A DNA stretch of 64,000 nt from Porpolomopsis calyptriformis (Eukaryota > Basidiomycota > Agaricomycetes > Agaricales > Hygrophoraceae). The stretch spans positions 372,001 to 436,000 of the forward strand of contig OX621172.1 of NCBI GenBank assembly GCA_951640195.1. The letters run 5' to 3'. The notes under the pieces were generated by a model, which made no database searches, was not told the origin of the DNA, and saw only the letters and a program-made list of their open reading frames with translations. Positions 21,928-32,836 of the stretch are shown piece after piece (position 1 is the first letter of the stretch; each line of letters begins with the position of its first letter). The translations under genes and the position numbers were made by a program.

Positions 21928-24900
21928 TCAAGCCTTGCTAAGTCCGAGTTCCGAAGCAAAATGCTTGACTTTCGGAGATGGTAGCGCTTTCGTGAGGGTG
22001 TCCACAATCATGTTGTTGGTGGGACAGTAGACGAGTCGGAGGGTCCCATTTTCGATAATCCAGCGAATAAAATGGTAGCGGACGTCGATGTGTTTTGTCC
22101 GGGCGTGATACTGCAAGTTTTGTGTGAGAGCGATGGCGGATTTGTTGTCGGAGAACAGGGTTATCGCTGGGTTAGCGAATCCGAAAAGTTGGCTTGTTAG
22201 CGACTGGAGCCAAATGGCCTCCTTGGCTGCATGCGTTACAGCCACATATTCACTCTCGGTCGTGGAAAGCGAGACGATTTCTTGCTTCTTGGCGCTCCAG
22301 GAGACGGCTCCACCGTTTATAAGGAAAGCATATCCCAAGATTGCACGGCGGTCCTCAGCCATGCTTCCATCTGCATCTGCCCACCCAGTGAGCTTCTTTT
22401 CAACTCCCCCATAGACCAACCATAGGTCCCTTGTTCCCTTCAGGTATCGGAATACTCATTTTACAGCTTCCCAGTGAGCTTCTCTGGGATCACTTGAGAA
22501 TCGGGAAAGCGTAGTTACGGCGAACGATATATCCGGTCGGGTTCCGAGTGATGCATACATCAGCGATCCAACTGCTTCGTGATATAGTATATTGCACATT
22601 CGGGTGCGTTCAAGGGGTGTCGTAGGGGATTGCGCCTGCGTTAGGCGGGTTTGCGGGTCCATTGGGGTCGATACGGGTTTGTCGTCATCAAATCCGAAAC
22701 GATGCACAATTGAATCAATATAGGCTCACTGCGACAGCGAGATTGTGCGGGATTGACGGTCGCGGATGACTTCAATTCCCAAGAGCCAATGCAGCTCTCC
22801 GAGGTCAGTTATTTCAAGGTGTTTCTGTATCTCTGACTTGAAACTGACGATCAAATCGAGATTCGTTGCCCCAATCGTGCAGTCATCGACATGGACAACT
22901 ATGATTATCTGGGACTTTTCATTGCGACGGAAGAACACGGCTTCATCGACATCGCATACAGTGAATCCCATCCGGTTGACAAGGATTCCGACAAGTTTTT
23001 GGTACCAGCGGCGGCCTGACTGCTTCAGGCCATAGATTGTTTTGACAAGTCAGCACACTTGGCCATCGGAATTGGGAGTGGAATATCCAGGGGGTTGACG
23101 CATGTAGATGCGCTCGTCGTTGGTGAGTTCGCCATTCAGATATGCACCTTTGATGTCGATCTGGTGTAGTTCGAGATCAGTCTGTGCGGATATGGCAAGG
23201 AAGGTGCGGATTGTCGCTAGCTTGGCGACAGGCGCGAACGTATCAAAGTAGTCCACTCCAGGAAGTTGGGAGAATCCTTGCGCGACAAGTCGGGCCTTTC
23301 TCCGTACGATTTCTCCGGCGGCATTTCGCTTCAGTTGGAAAACCCATTTTGATCCGACGATGTTTGCTTCCGGCGGTGGGTGGTCGATTGCCCAAGTTCC
23401 TGCTCTTTCGAGCATCTTCAGTTCCTCCGTGATGGCTGATTCCCATTCGGGCCAATCGACAAGTGATTTTGCTTCCGCAAGTGTGTGGGGTTCGATAGCC
23501 TCAGTTGCATTTGCCTCTGCTAGCATTCCGGCCTCATTGATTAGATCAGTGGAACTGGTACTGGGTTCCATAGTCGCGTATTCGACTATTGATGCTGTCA
23601 GGTCATCTTGGTCATTCGGCATTTGGTTGGCATCGGCTGTATCATGTCCGGTGGTGGTCGGGATTGTTGGCAGTTGTACTCCGGTTGGTACGATTAGGTC
23701 TCTTCTTGAGGTGGAAGCGACGCCTCTGCCTGCAATTAGGTCTGCTATACGTTGGCTAGGTTTTCGATCACGTCGGGGGCGATCGGGGACTTCTATTATC
23801 ATTCTTGGGGGTGCCGGTGCTGGTTCCGGTGGTGGTGCTAGTTGAGGTTCCAGTGGTGGTGGGGGCGTTGGTGGGGGTGCAGGTGTGTCTGCGCGCTGTG
23901 GATAAGTCTCAGCAATCTCAGGTAAATCCTCTCCTTCGAGACTTCATTCGACAGTTGCGGCATCTTCGTTCCAATAAACATTCCGTTCGACAGTGACTGA
24001 GCGGGTTTCGGGCCAATAGATTCGATATCCGTTGCTTTTCGAGTCAAATCCGATCCATCGTCCTCTCCGAACGCGGCCTCCAAGTTTGTTGCCTGCTTCG
24101 ATTCTAACCCATACGTGGTTTCCCCATTCCTGTAGCCCTTTAAGGCTCAGTTTCCAACCATACAGTGCTTCATACGGCGTCATGCCATCGAGAGCCTTTG
24201 TTGACGTGCGGTTCATTAGCCAGACAATGTGTCCAGCGGCTTCGGCCCATAGCGATCGCGGAAGTCCACTTGCATAAATGAGTGCGCACACCCTCTCAAG
24301 GATGGTTCGATTTCGACGTTCCGCTACGCCGTTGTGCTGTGGGGTGTCGTGTACTGTGAGTTTCTGTTTAGTTCCGGCAGCCTCTAGGTGCCTAACAAAC
24401 GCTTCCGACAGATACTCTCCTCCGCGGTCTGAGTGGAGGACCTTGATTTTGGTGTCGTGCTGGGTCTGGGCCCATGCTTCATACTTCCGGTAGGCATCGA
24501 ACGTTTCCGATTTTCTTGCTAACGGGTATAGCCAGGTATGTCGTGTCGCATCATCAGTGAATGAGATGTAGTAGCGTCGCCCTCGGAGTGTTTCAACTGG
24601 GGACAGTCCCCACACATTGGTGTGTACTTCGTCTCCGAAGTTCTTGGCGCGCTCACTAACTCTCTCCCTTGCGATGGACTTTCGCGTTGCCTTGGCATAT
24701 ACACAGGCTTCGCAAAACAAAGATTCGCTATCCTTCTTTGGGTCAAGACATAGTCCAGTGACCAGGCCTTTTTCAATGAGCTTTCGAGTGGCAGTGGGGG
24801 ATACATGTCCCAGGCGACTGTGCAGGTCCATTACGCCGATGGCGTCTTCGATGGCATTTGCGGATTCGTTTTGCGCATCGTGGGTGACCTTGTATAGTCC

Positions 24901-25037
24901 TCGGCAGCTTTTGGGGATTCGCCCCACTATATTGCCGTTGCGATTTCGTATCGTGCAAGTTCCGTGTTTGAAGTCCGTGGAGTATCCGTCTTCATCGAGT
25001 CGTCCAATTGATACAAGCGTGTATCCGACAGCGGGTG
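21928..25037 (-). pseudogene. Copia polyprotein, integrase-RT-RNase H part
   Basis: Reading from 25,037 leftward, the frame encodes the GAG-pre-integrase zinc motif (HSRLGH ... FCEACVYAKATR) and the integrase core (FGDEVHTNVWG, VLHSDRGGEYLSEAF, TPQHNGVAERRNRTILERV). A Pro-rich linker follows. The RT reads GSKWVFQLKR, ARLVAQGFSQLPGVDYFDTF and HVDDCTIGA, and the RNase H reads WADADGSMAEDRRA and KHIDVRYHFIRWIIENGTL. In-frame stops interrupt it near 23,947, 23,050, 22,726 and 22,456. The upstream part of the same frame lies at 55,443-56,912. Confidence 0.9.
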
Positions 25038-25448
25038 TGTCACGGTCATAATTTTCTTCATCTTCTTTATCTTATCGTATGCAAACCTATCTCTTATCTT
25101 GGGATTCCCCCCACTTGTTATCGGGATTCCCCATTGCCTTTCTTCAGGATTCCCCAGGGATTCCCCACTACTTTACCTATATGCGGACACCTTTCATTTC
25201 CGCTCTTGTTTCAACCCCTTTATGATTCGTCATCGATCACGATGACTCATTCTTATCTCTACCTCATGTTATGTCGCACTGACTCACACAGATAAGTAGT
25301 CAGCATATAAAGAGTACTTCTGTATGTATCAGACCTTAAGTCTGATTCCTCGTTAGCCTACTCATAACAAGGACTTGGAACCATCCTCTATATCTCTTGG
25401 GACAGAACACCCGAAGTAAAACGCGTTCTGAACAACCGGTTTATAACA
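25038..25448 (+). repeat. Gypsy-A 5' LTR (411 bp)
   Basis: TGTCACGGTC ... GGTTTATAACA. It contains a TATAAA box (25,306-25,311) and the probable RNA start AAGTCTGATTC (25,338-25,348). Confidence 0.92.
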
Positions 25449-25449
25449 A

Positions 25450-25460
25450 GAATCAGACTT
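25450..25460 (+). promoter_or_regulatory. Gypsy-A primer-binding site, self-priming type
   Basis: GAATCAGACTT, two bases after the LTR, is the exact reverse complement of AAGTCTGATTC at 25,338-25,348. That segment lies about 32 bp downstream of the TATA box start, where the RNA should begin. This is the arrangement known from Tf1. Confidence 0.7.
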
Positions 25461-25890
25461 CCTTCTGGTTCTCTCCCACTTGCTTATCCAAACATCCTCA
25501 TCACTGTGATCATCGACATCACCTCTTTGTTTCTTACCCACTTCCATCCTGGCTTCTACCGACAACTCAGACATTGAAGAACAATACGAAGACCCTCTCT
25601 CAAGATCGACCTTTTCAGCTACAATTCGAGATCAAGAACCATCCTTTTCTTCAGCTCTCGAAGAAACATTAGCTACTCCCACCCCTGCTCCTGCCCCTCT
25701 AGGACCGCAGACTCGATCGAGAACAAGAGGACTCTTCTCTTCATCTTCAGCCCCAGCAACAAGACCAGTTCATCAACGAACTGCTACTCCACCAGGACGA
25801 TATGGTTCTCTCTACTCCCAACTTTCTTCTGCGACAACTACACCAACACCAACAGCTCCAACAACCCCACAACAACCGACATCTACCAAC

Positions 25891-27039
25891 ATGTCAGGAA
25901 CATCCACCAATGCCCCCACCAACCCCCCTACCATTGACATCACGACCTTGATAGCCACTGTTCGTCAACTTGAACAAACCATCACCCAACAACAACAGTT
26001 AATCACCCAGCTCCAGCAACAACAACCTCAACCTCCTCTGCCACACCAGCAACCTCCTTTGCCTCAACAACCCGCTCCTCCCTCCATCAAGATCGCCAAA
26101 CCTGATGAATATGACGGGTCTGCAGCCAAATGTCTCAACTTCATCCAAGCTTGTCGTCTAGTCCTCGACGACAGCCAATGGTCTGACAGACAGAAAATCA
26201 CCTATGTCTTGTCGTTTATGAAGATCGGTGTCGCCCAATCATGGGCCCGACAACAGACTCAAGAATTCAAACGTGCTCAATGGGTTGGAGCCAATTACGA
26301 GGATTTTATGGAAGAGCTCGAGGAATGCTTTGGAGACGTTGATGCGAGAGCAACAGCGCAGGTCAAAATTCAAAAGGTAACCCAAGGACTTTCTACAGTG
26401 GACAATTATAACGTACGATTCGGAGCTCTCGCGGACGAAACTGGATTCAACGACGACGTGCTCAAAGTTTTCTACCGGAACGGCCTCAACCCTGGAATAC
26501 TCGAAAAAATCTATGCCCTTGATCCCATCCCCGCCACCCTCAACGCTTGGAAGCGAAAAGCTTCCATCTTCGATCGACAATGTCTCGAACTCGCACTTGA
26601 GCGTCGTGCCACTCCCCGGAGTAACTACTATGCTCCCAGGGAGACCGTGGCTCGAACGACGACCTGAACTCCCTCCTCTGCTCCTATCAAACAGGAGACA
26701 ACTCCCTCATCATCAATATCGCGCGTTCCGCGAGGCAACTGCTATCGCTGCGGAGAGCCAGGTCATTGGGTGAACAAGTGTCCAAATTCCCCTCTCGCCT
26801 CTTCTTCGTCAGCGCGCCCATCGAGTAGTGCCCCTGCCGGACAACGATGAGGAAGACCAACCACAGGGCGAGGTCGAGGACGAAATATTCGAGGTATCAA
26901 AACAGAACGAGTCGACGAGGTGGTTTCCCCAGCTACTACGGAGGAAACTATTCGAGTGGTGGACAACTGTGGAATCGATCGCTGGCCGAAGGAGAGAAAA
27001 GCTCAGCTCGTCAAGGAACTGAAAGAACAGGGTTTTTAA
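25891..27039 (+). pseudogene. Gypsy-A gag
   Basis: The frame begins at ATG 25,891 with a Gln/Pro-rich segment, then the gag core (PDEYDGSAAKCLNFIQACRL, ITYVLSFMKIGVAQSWARQQ). A CCHC zinc knuckle (CYRCGEPGHWVNKC) and a basic tail ending ELKEQGF follow. TGA codons at 26,665 and near 26,848 interrupt the frame. The same frame is open upstream to about 25,514 without an ATG, so the true start may be an upstream codon that was lost. It ends at TAA 27,037-27,039, on a TTTTT run that suggests -1 frameshifting into pol. Confidence 0.85.
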
Positions 27040-29679
27040 AGAGTCCGAACGCTTCGCCTACTGTTACGGACGTATCTACTCAAGAATGTACCACCACTCC
27101 ATGCAATCTATTTCGAATTCTTGGTACTCTTGAAGAAGGCAATCTCGGACTCATTTTGGATGTTTGGATTGAAGCTACCGACACTGGTCGACGTGTTCCG
27201 GCCACTGCTCTGGTTGATAGTGGAGCCTCTGGAAATTTCGTGGACGAATCCTTCGCAACTCGCCACAATTTTACTCTAACACGATTGGAAACCCCAATCC
27301 CCATACGGAATGCTGATGGATCTGAAAACCGAGGTGGACCCATCGAGAACGATATTGATATTTGGTTAGAGGCTCCTGGAGGACACAATGAACGGATCCG
27401 ATTGGAAGTGACCGATCTCGGATCTAAGACGGATATTATCCTCGGCTTCCCGTGGCTCAAAAAGCACAACCCCAACATCGATTGGAAAGAGGCAACACTG
27501 GCTCTGGATAGTAAAGATTTCCCTCTTCCACGATGGATAGTGAACGATGCGGAGTCACTGGGAATGGAATTGGTCACGCTGGCCATGAATCAATGCGTAT
27601 TGAAGTTGGATGAATCCTGAGCCAGCACGGTGGAAGAAGATATGCGAAAGTTTGTACCGGAGGTATACTGGAAAGACTATTCTGGTGTCTTTGCCAAAGA
27701 ATCCTTCAACCACCTTCCACCTCATTCGGAATTCGACCACGCCATAGAACTGGATGAAACCTTCAAGCCAGTCAAAGGCGCGAAATACGCAATGTCCCCT
27801 CTTGAGATGGATCACTTACACAAGTTCATCAATAAAAACTTATCTACTGGACAAATACGAACTTCCAAATCGAAACAAGTCTCTCCGTTCTTCTTTGGAA
27901 AGAAAGCCGAAGAAGTGAATGCTAAAGGTAAGAATGCTGGCTTACGCCCTATCGAGGATTATCATTACCTCAATGAACACATGGTTCCTGACCATTACCC
28001 CCTTCCCCTCCTTCACCAAATACTCCAACGACCTAAACTCCTAACAGCGTCTCTGTTCACGGTCATGGATATCCGATGGGGATTCAACAACGTCAGGATC
28101 AAGGAAGGCGATGAATGGAAAGCTGCTTTCATTACTGAAGCAGGCGCCTTCGAACCCACCGTCATGTTCTTTGGTTTGCGGAACTCACCAGCCACCTTTC
28201 AACGGATGATCGACACAAGATTCAAAGAAGTCCTGGACTCTGGAAATGTTTTCATTTATATCGATGACATGCTTGTTTGTGGAGATGATTTACAGGAATT
28301 GCGACGCTGGACCTTCAGAACTCTAGATATCATGAAGAAACACGGACTCTCGTGTAAACCTGTCAAATGCCAGTTCGAGAAGGAAGAAGTCATTTATCTC
28401 AGAGTCGTCCTATCCAAAGGACGAATCACCACTAATCCGAAGAAGGTCGACGCTATCATGTCTTGGCCTATTCCAGAAACAGTGAAACAGCTCCAATCCT
28501 TCTTGGGCAGTGCGAACTTTTGGCGAAGATATATCAAAAGTTTCTCCAAAATCGCTACCCCTCTCTATGAACTCTTGCACAATGAAACTGTGTGGGAATG
28601 GACTCCTCAGAGACAAGAAGCCTTCGACAACATCAAATCCCTTTTAACGAACGCGCCCGTTCTTCATATTCCTAATCACGATCTCCCCTATTGCTTGGAA
28701 ACTGACACCTCTATCATTGGAATCGCAGGGATACTCTCCCAACTTCACGACGGACACTGGAAACCTGTTGGTTATCACTCAAGATCTACCTCTCCTGCTG
28801 AAAAGAACTACCCTACCCACGATCTAGAGCTCCTGGCGATCATTGATTCCTTTAAGCAATGGCGTCATCTTCTCGAAGGAGCGAGACACGATATTCTCAT
28901 CAGGACGGACAGTTTGGCTTTACGATACTTTTCCAAGAACCTTTGCCTATCGAACCGCCAAACTCGTTGGTCTGAATATCTATCCAGATTCGGGTTCAAG
29001 ATTGAATACGTTCCAGGAAGGAAGAACAAGGCCAATGGCTTGTCCAGGCGCCCGGATTACTTGCCTGGCGTCGAAGCCAACGTGGAGAACGAAGTTCTGA
29101 TAGCGCGCAACCGATGGATAAATTCAATTGTCAAGTTGTCAAATTCAAGCCTTCTCTCTAGATTACGCTTCAAAATCCCACTCCCGCAGAAGATCCAAGA
29201 TAAACTCGAGGATGCCTCATTCGCTTGGACCCAAGCTGATGGGCTTGTACGCGATGTTGAAGGTCGGATAGTAGTGCCGGAGGAAGTATCTCTGCGCACA
29301 GACATTATATGACTGTCCCACACCTACCCCCACGCTGGCCACCCTGGCATTGAGAAGACGAAGGAACTCGTCCTTCGTAACTTTGTGTGGGATGGTGCCT
29401 TACAAGACATCACCAACTACGTTCAATCCTGCCCTGCTTGTCAACAAAACAAGAACTTCCCCTCGAAGCCGTCAGGACTACTCCAACCCATACCCCCCTC
29501 TACGGAACCATGGAAGGAAATCACCGTCGATCTTATCGTTGAACTTCCCAAGTCACAAGGCTATGATGCTGTGATGGTCGTTGTCGATCGCTTCACTAAA
29601 CGTGCTCACTTCATTCCGACAACTTCCAATCTTTCATCAGAAGGTGCTGCGAAACTCTTTCGGAATCACGTCTGGAAAC
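27036..29679 (+). pseudogene. Gypsy-A pol, part 1 (protease, RT, RNase H, integrase N-terminus)
   Basis: In the -1 frame relative to gag. The protease reads TALVDSGASGNFV. The RT reads [35 protein letters not shown] and YIDDMLV. The RNase H reads CLETDTSIIG and THDLELLAIIDSFKQWRHLL. The integrase zinc motif and the start of the core (VVVDRFTKRAHFIPTTSNL) follow. TGA stops lie at 27,618 and 29,310. The frame is cut at 29,679 by Gypsy-B1 and resumes at 53,184. Confidence 0.9.
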
Positions 29680-30039
29680 TGTTAGACGGCAGTCTAGGAT
29701 TGATCGCAAGGTTTTACTTCAGGCTCTGGGTGTAGGGTTTTAAAGGTTTGGAAGACTACTGATTGGGGTGTTAACGAAAGAAACAGACTTATCCTAAGTC
29801 TATCTACTGCTAGCTTTATATACTAGCTAAGTATGAGTCATACTGACTACGTGTGAGTTGTAACGACTATGGATGAGTCATGTAGATAAGGAGAGTGATG
29901 GTAGACTAAATATAGATATGGCTTGGTCACCTTCTATTACTAAGCAGAGCTTGGGTGGCTAAGCGGCTATTGATGTAAACTGTCTGATGTAAATAGGAAT
30001 AGACGAGCAAAGGAAAAAGGAAAAAATATATCTCTGACA
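29680..30039 (-). repeat. Gypsy-B1 3' LTR (360 bp)
   Basis: On the minus strand it runs TGTCAGAGATATATTTTTTC to ...CCGTCTAACA. The purine-rich end of the internal region (GGAGGTGAA) precedes it. Confidence 0.92.
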
Positions 30040-31099
30040 TTCACCTCCACAAAAAGGAAATTCATCCCGAATTTTGAGAAGACCCTTCGAAGCGAAGGAA
30101 GGGTGTCAAGGGGAGGTGTAAAGGGATGGTAGAGGTGGGTAGAGGGGTGATGAGATGGGTGAGCAATGAAGAGGAGGGATGAGTGGACAGATGTCGGATC
30201 AAAGACTATCCACTAGGTATGCTTTTCCTCAACTGTCCAGTAGATATCACCTTCTCTAACCACACATCCAGAAGGGAGGCGTAAGGAATACTGTTCGTTC
30301 GGGAACAGCATCCGGTCCCTAGGTTGTGCCATTATAAACTGGGGGTTGAAGCAGGTGTCCATCTGGGTCAAACCAGTGGTAATGGCCATCCAACTCCCGG
30401 GCACGTTGCAACCAAGTTTCAGCCAGCTCCCTACACTGTCACAACTGTAGTTGCAAGTCTTTTCGTCAATCACAAGGCAGGCCTTGGAGCTTAATAAGTC
30501 TAGTAGGATGTAGAAGAAAGTTCTGATGGGGACGTCCTCGTAAAGGGTGATAATTCCTTCTGAGTTTAGTTTTACTTCCACAAAGAAGTTGTTCTGTGAG
30601 TTAAATCCATTGCGTGCCTCTGCTGAGAGTTTAGGGAATATGGGCATGAACAATTGGCTCAGTAGTTATAGGTTTATGTTTCTCTTTTCTTGTTCTGATG
30701 GAAAAGAAGTCTGATGATTCTGATTGTGTTCGTGCTACTACAAGTAATCTCACAGGAGGACGAAGTGATGATCTGCTTCGCCCTCAGGGTTTATATAGTA
30801 TTTCTAAAATAGGAGTCACTATGAGTCAGCTTCCGCAGTCACCCCTTTTTCTATTGTTCACAGCCTCCGATTTAAGGTTTGCCATTGTTCTTAGTCATAC
30901 TGCGGAGGGCTGTGTTGTTTTAATGACTCAACTCTATTGGGCATAGCCTTCCGCAGTATGAGGCTGTGCTGTCTCATGACTGGTTCCTATTGTTCTTCTA
31001 GTTATGAGATCGCCACTGTTTCTATCTCTTATCCGGCGTATCGGGTTTCTCTTCTTTGACTGAGGAACCTCCGTTTGGTCTTCCCTTTGTTTCTGAGCA

Positions 31100-31106
31100 T
31101 ATAAAA
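31100..31106 (+). promoter_or_regulatory. TATA box of the LTR-encoded antisense gene (solo LTR copy)
   Basis: TATAAAA followed by GG, 55 bp upstream of the ATG at 31,155. It is conserved in the other two LTR copies. Confidence 0.65.
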
Positions 31107-31154
31107 GGTGTGGGGTTGTATCCCTACACTTCAGTTCAATCCTCGTCAATCATC

Positions 31155-31986
31155 ATGACTTCTTCCCACCAAGGCCACTACGTTCGATTCTTCAAGCAGT
31201 CTGGAGTGGTGCACCGCACCGCTCCTGTCTTTCTCGATTGCGATTCATTTCATTACTACCTTCAGCGCATCCCTTCCGACGCTGACCTCTGCTGGTCTTC
31301 CTTCTCTTGTTTTGCTTGCGGTGGCAAGCATAAGGTCAGAAAGTGTCCGTATGTTCGCTGGCCAATCCAGCATGTTTGTGGCTTGATGGAGGATCCGCTT
31401 GGTATGTATCTTGTTTTGTCTTTATTAGTCTGTGTTTATTGATAATAGGCTTTCCCTTTTTAGCTTGGGATGATGACGCCCCTCCTCCCACCTCCAAGCT
31501 CCCTTTGGAGGAGCAAGTTGATTGGAGTTCCGACCATTGGGGGTATCCCCTCCCCTTTGATGATGCTAAGCCTGAGGACTTGGCTACCAGCCCCCCTTTC
31601 CGTCCTTGGACCCCTGGTCCAACAAGTGTTTTGTCTAGTGGTGAGCCTTTAACTCTCTCGCTCTCTTCATAGTTGCTGATTCCCTGTCTTTTTTAGTCGA
31701 AGATTTGTCGTCGTCATTGACCAACGTCAATGTCAAGATCGAGGAGGAAGAAGTTCCTCCCAGTTTGTTATGGAGTCCCACCAATGATTGGTTAGGTGAG
31801 GAAGCGAGAAAGATAGTGATGAGTTTCGTTGAAGGGAAGGCTGCCGAGTTGCAGGCGTCCGGTGGTGACACCAATGGGGCAATCTACTGGGGTAATAAGT
31901 TGGCCGCAATAGATGGTCAAGTAGTGTTGAGTTTTGTAGAGTTCTTGAGGGACAGTATGGTGCAGGAGATTGCCAAGACGGACTAG
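31155..31986 (+). CDS. LTR-encoded antisense protein, 3 exons (solo LTR copy, intact)
   Basis: Exons 31155-31401, 31464-31640 and 31697-31986 (247, 177, 290 bp) join to 237 residues with no stop. It starts MTSSHQGHYVRFFKQSGVVH. A Cys/His-rich segment follows (CWSSFSCFACGGKHKVRKC, HWPIQHVC) that could bind zinc. Then come an acidic, Trp-rich middle (WDDDAPPPTSKLPLEEQ), VNVKIEEEEVPPSLLWSPTN, and a helical C-terminus (WGNKLAAIDGQVVLSFVEFL, MVQEIAKTD). It runs antisense to the retrotransposon. The exon sizes equal those of the two other LTR copies. I know no family for it. Confidence 0.72.
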
Positions 31987-32836
31987 TATAATTAGCTAGT
32001 CGGACATGGACCCCTCCTTTTGTACAAGTAGTTTCCGCTGCCAATAAAGACAGCCTTCCTCCCAAAAGAACCAGTATAAGAAAGAAAAGAAAAGAACGAA
32101 GAAAAGAGAGAAATTTAAGAGAGTGAACGCCAATTTCATGACATACACATCACAGCATTCTCCTCCAGGTCAAGGATCCTTTCGTACTTGGCATCCATCA
32201 TCGAGCGGTACCTGTTCCGGGCAGCATAGAGTCGGTCAGCGACGCGATGGATGCAGTGCGAGATGGGGTCTTCGGGGATAGTGGGGGTAGTGACGTCGGA
32301 TTCATCCTGGTCCAGTATAACCATCAAAAGTTGGTGCCCAACTTGGTATGCCTCCAGCCAATCTTCAAGTTGATTCTTCTTGTTGTCAAAGTCGCTGTCC
32401 TTGTCAAACGTGTACCAGTGACAGTCATAGTTAAGTTTGCATTGACGTGCTCCAGAGATAAAAGGGACGTAGGTTTCAGGGCACCCAGATAGGTGCTCGA
32501 CCTTGGCAAAGGGGAGCCCTCGGTAATTACGATTACGTCCCAGCTTGTCAATGGTATCGGTACGTCGTCTCGGCTTCTTGAACCATCAGGAAACTAAGAC
32601 ACTGTCGGACGAGGAAGAGGAGGAAGAAGAATCAGGGGGGAGGTTGGAGGTAGAAGCAATGGGGTTCCCTCGGGGTGGACGCCTCCCAGTCGACTTGCGG
32701 GCGTAACGAACCTTGCAGGGCATTTCGTGCTTCTTTGATGATTGTCGGAAAGGGGAAGTCCTTATAGTTGTCGGAGATTGAAAAGGAGAAAAGGAGATTC
32801 AATGATCGTGATGTTGGTAGTATTCGTAAAAGAGAG

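Larger units (their letters stand above)
30437..32143 (-). mobile_element. Solo LTR of Gypsy family D (1,707 bp)
   Basis: The ends are TGTCACAACT ... TTTCATGACA on the plus strand, the reverse complement of the D LTRs at 44,363 and 51,422. The TSD TACAC is at 30,432-30,436 and 32,144-32,148. No internal region is present, so it arose by LTR-LTR recombination. It is more diverged from the two other D LTRs than they are from each other. Confidence 0.92.
30319..32723 (-). pseudogene. Extra sense ORF of Gypsy-B1 in the env position, split by a solo LTR
   Basis: The frame starts at ATG 32,723, about 115 bp after the pol stop, and runs to 32,144. It resumes after the D solo LTR at 30,431 and ends at TAG 30,319-30,321, for 230 residues in total. 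It starts MPCKVRYARKSTGRRPPRGN and continues with a Ser-rich stretch, DKLGRNRNYRGLPFAKVEHL, FDNKKNQLEDWLEAYQVG, then a helical region (IHRVADRLYAARNRYRSMMD, LAETWLQRARELDG) and the end LLQPPVYNGTT. One TGA (32,586-32,588) interrupts it. No signal peptide or membrane segment is seen, so it is not an envelope protein. Function unknown. B2 lacks it through a deletion. Confidence 0.6.

Noticed and set aside
30213..30653. 146-codon minus-strand ORF joining solo-LTR sequence to the B1 tail
   Set aside because: An artefact of the solo LTR insertion: the first part is the LTR-encoded gag start, the rest is out of frame with the extra ORF.
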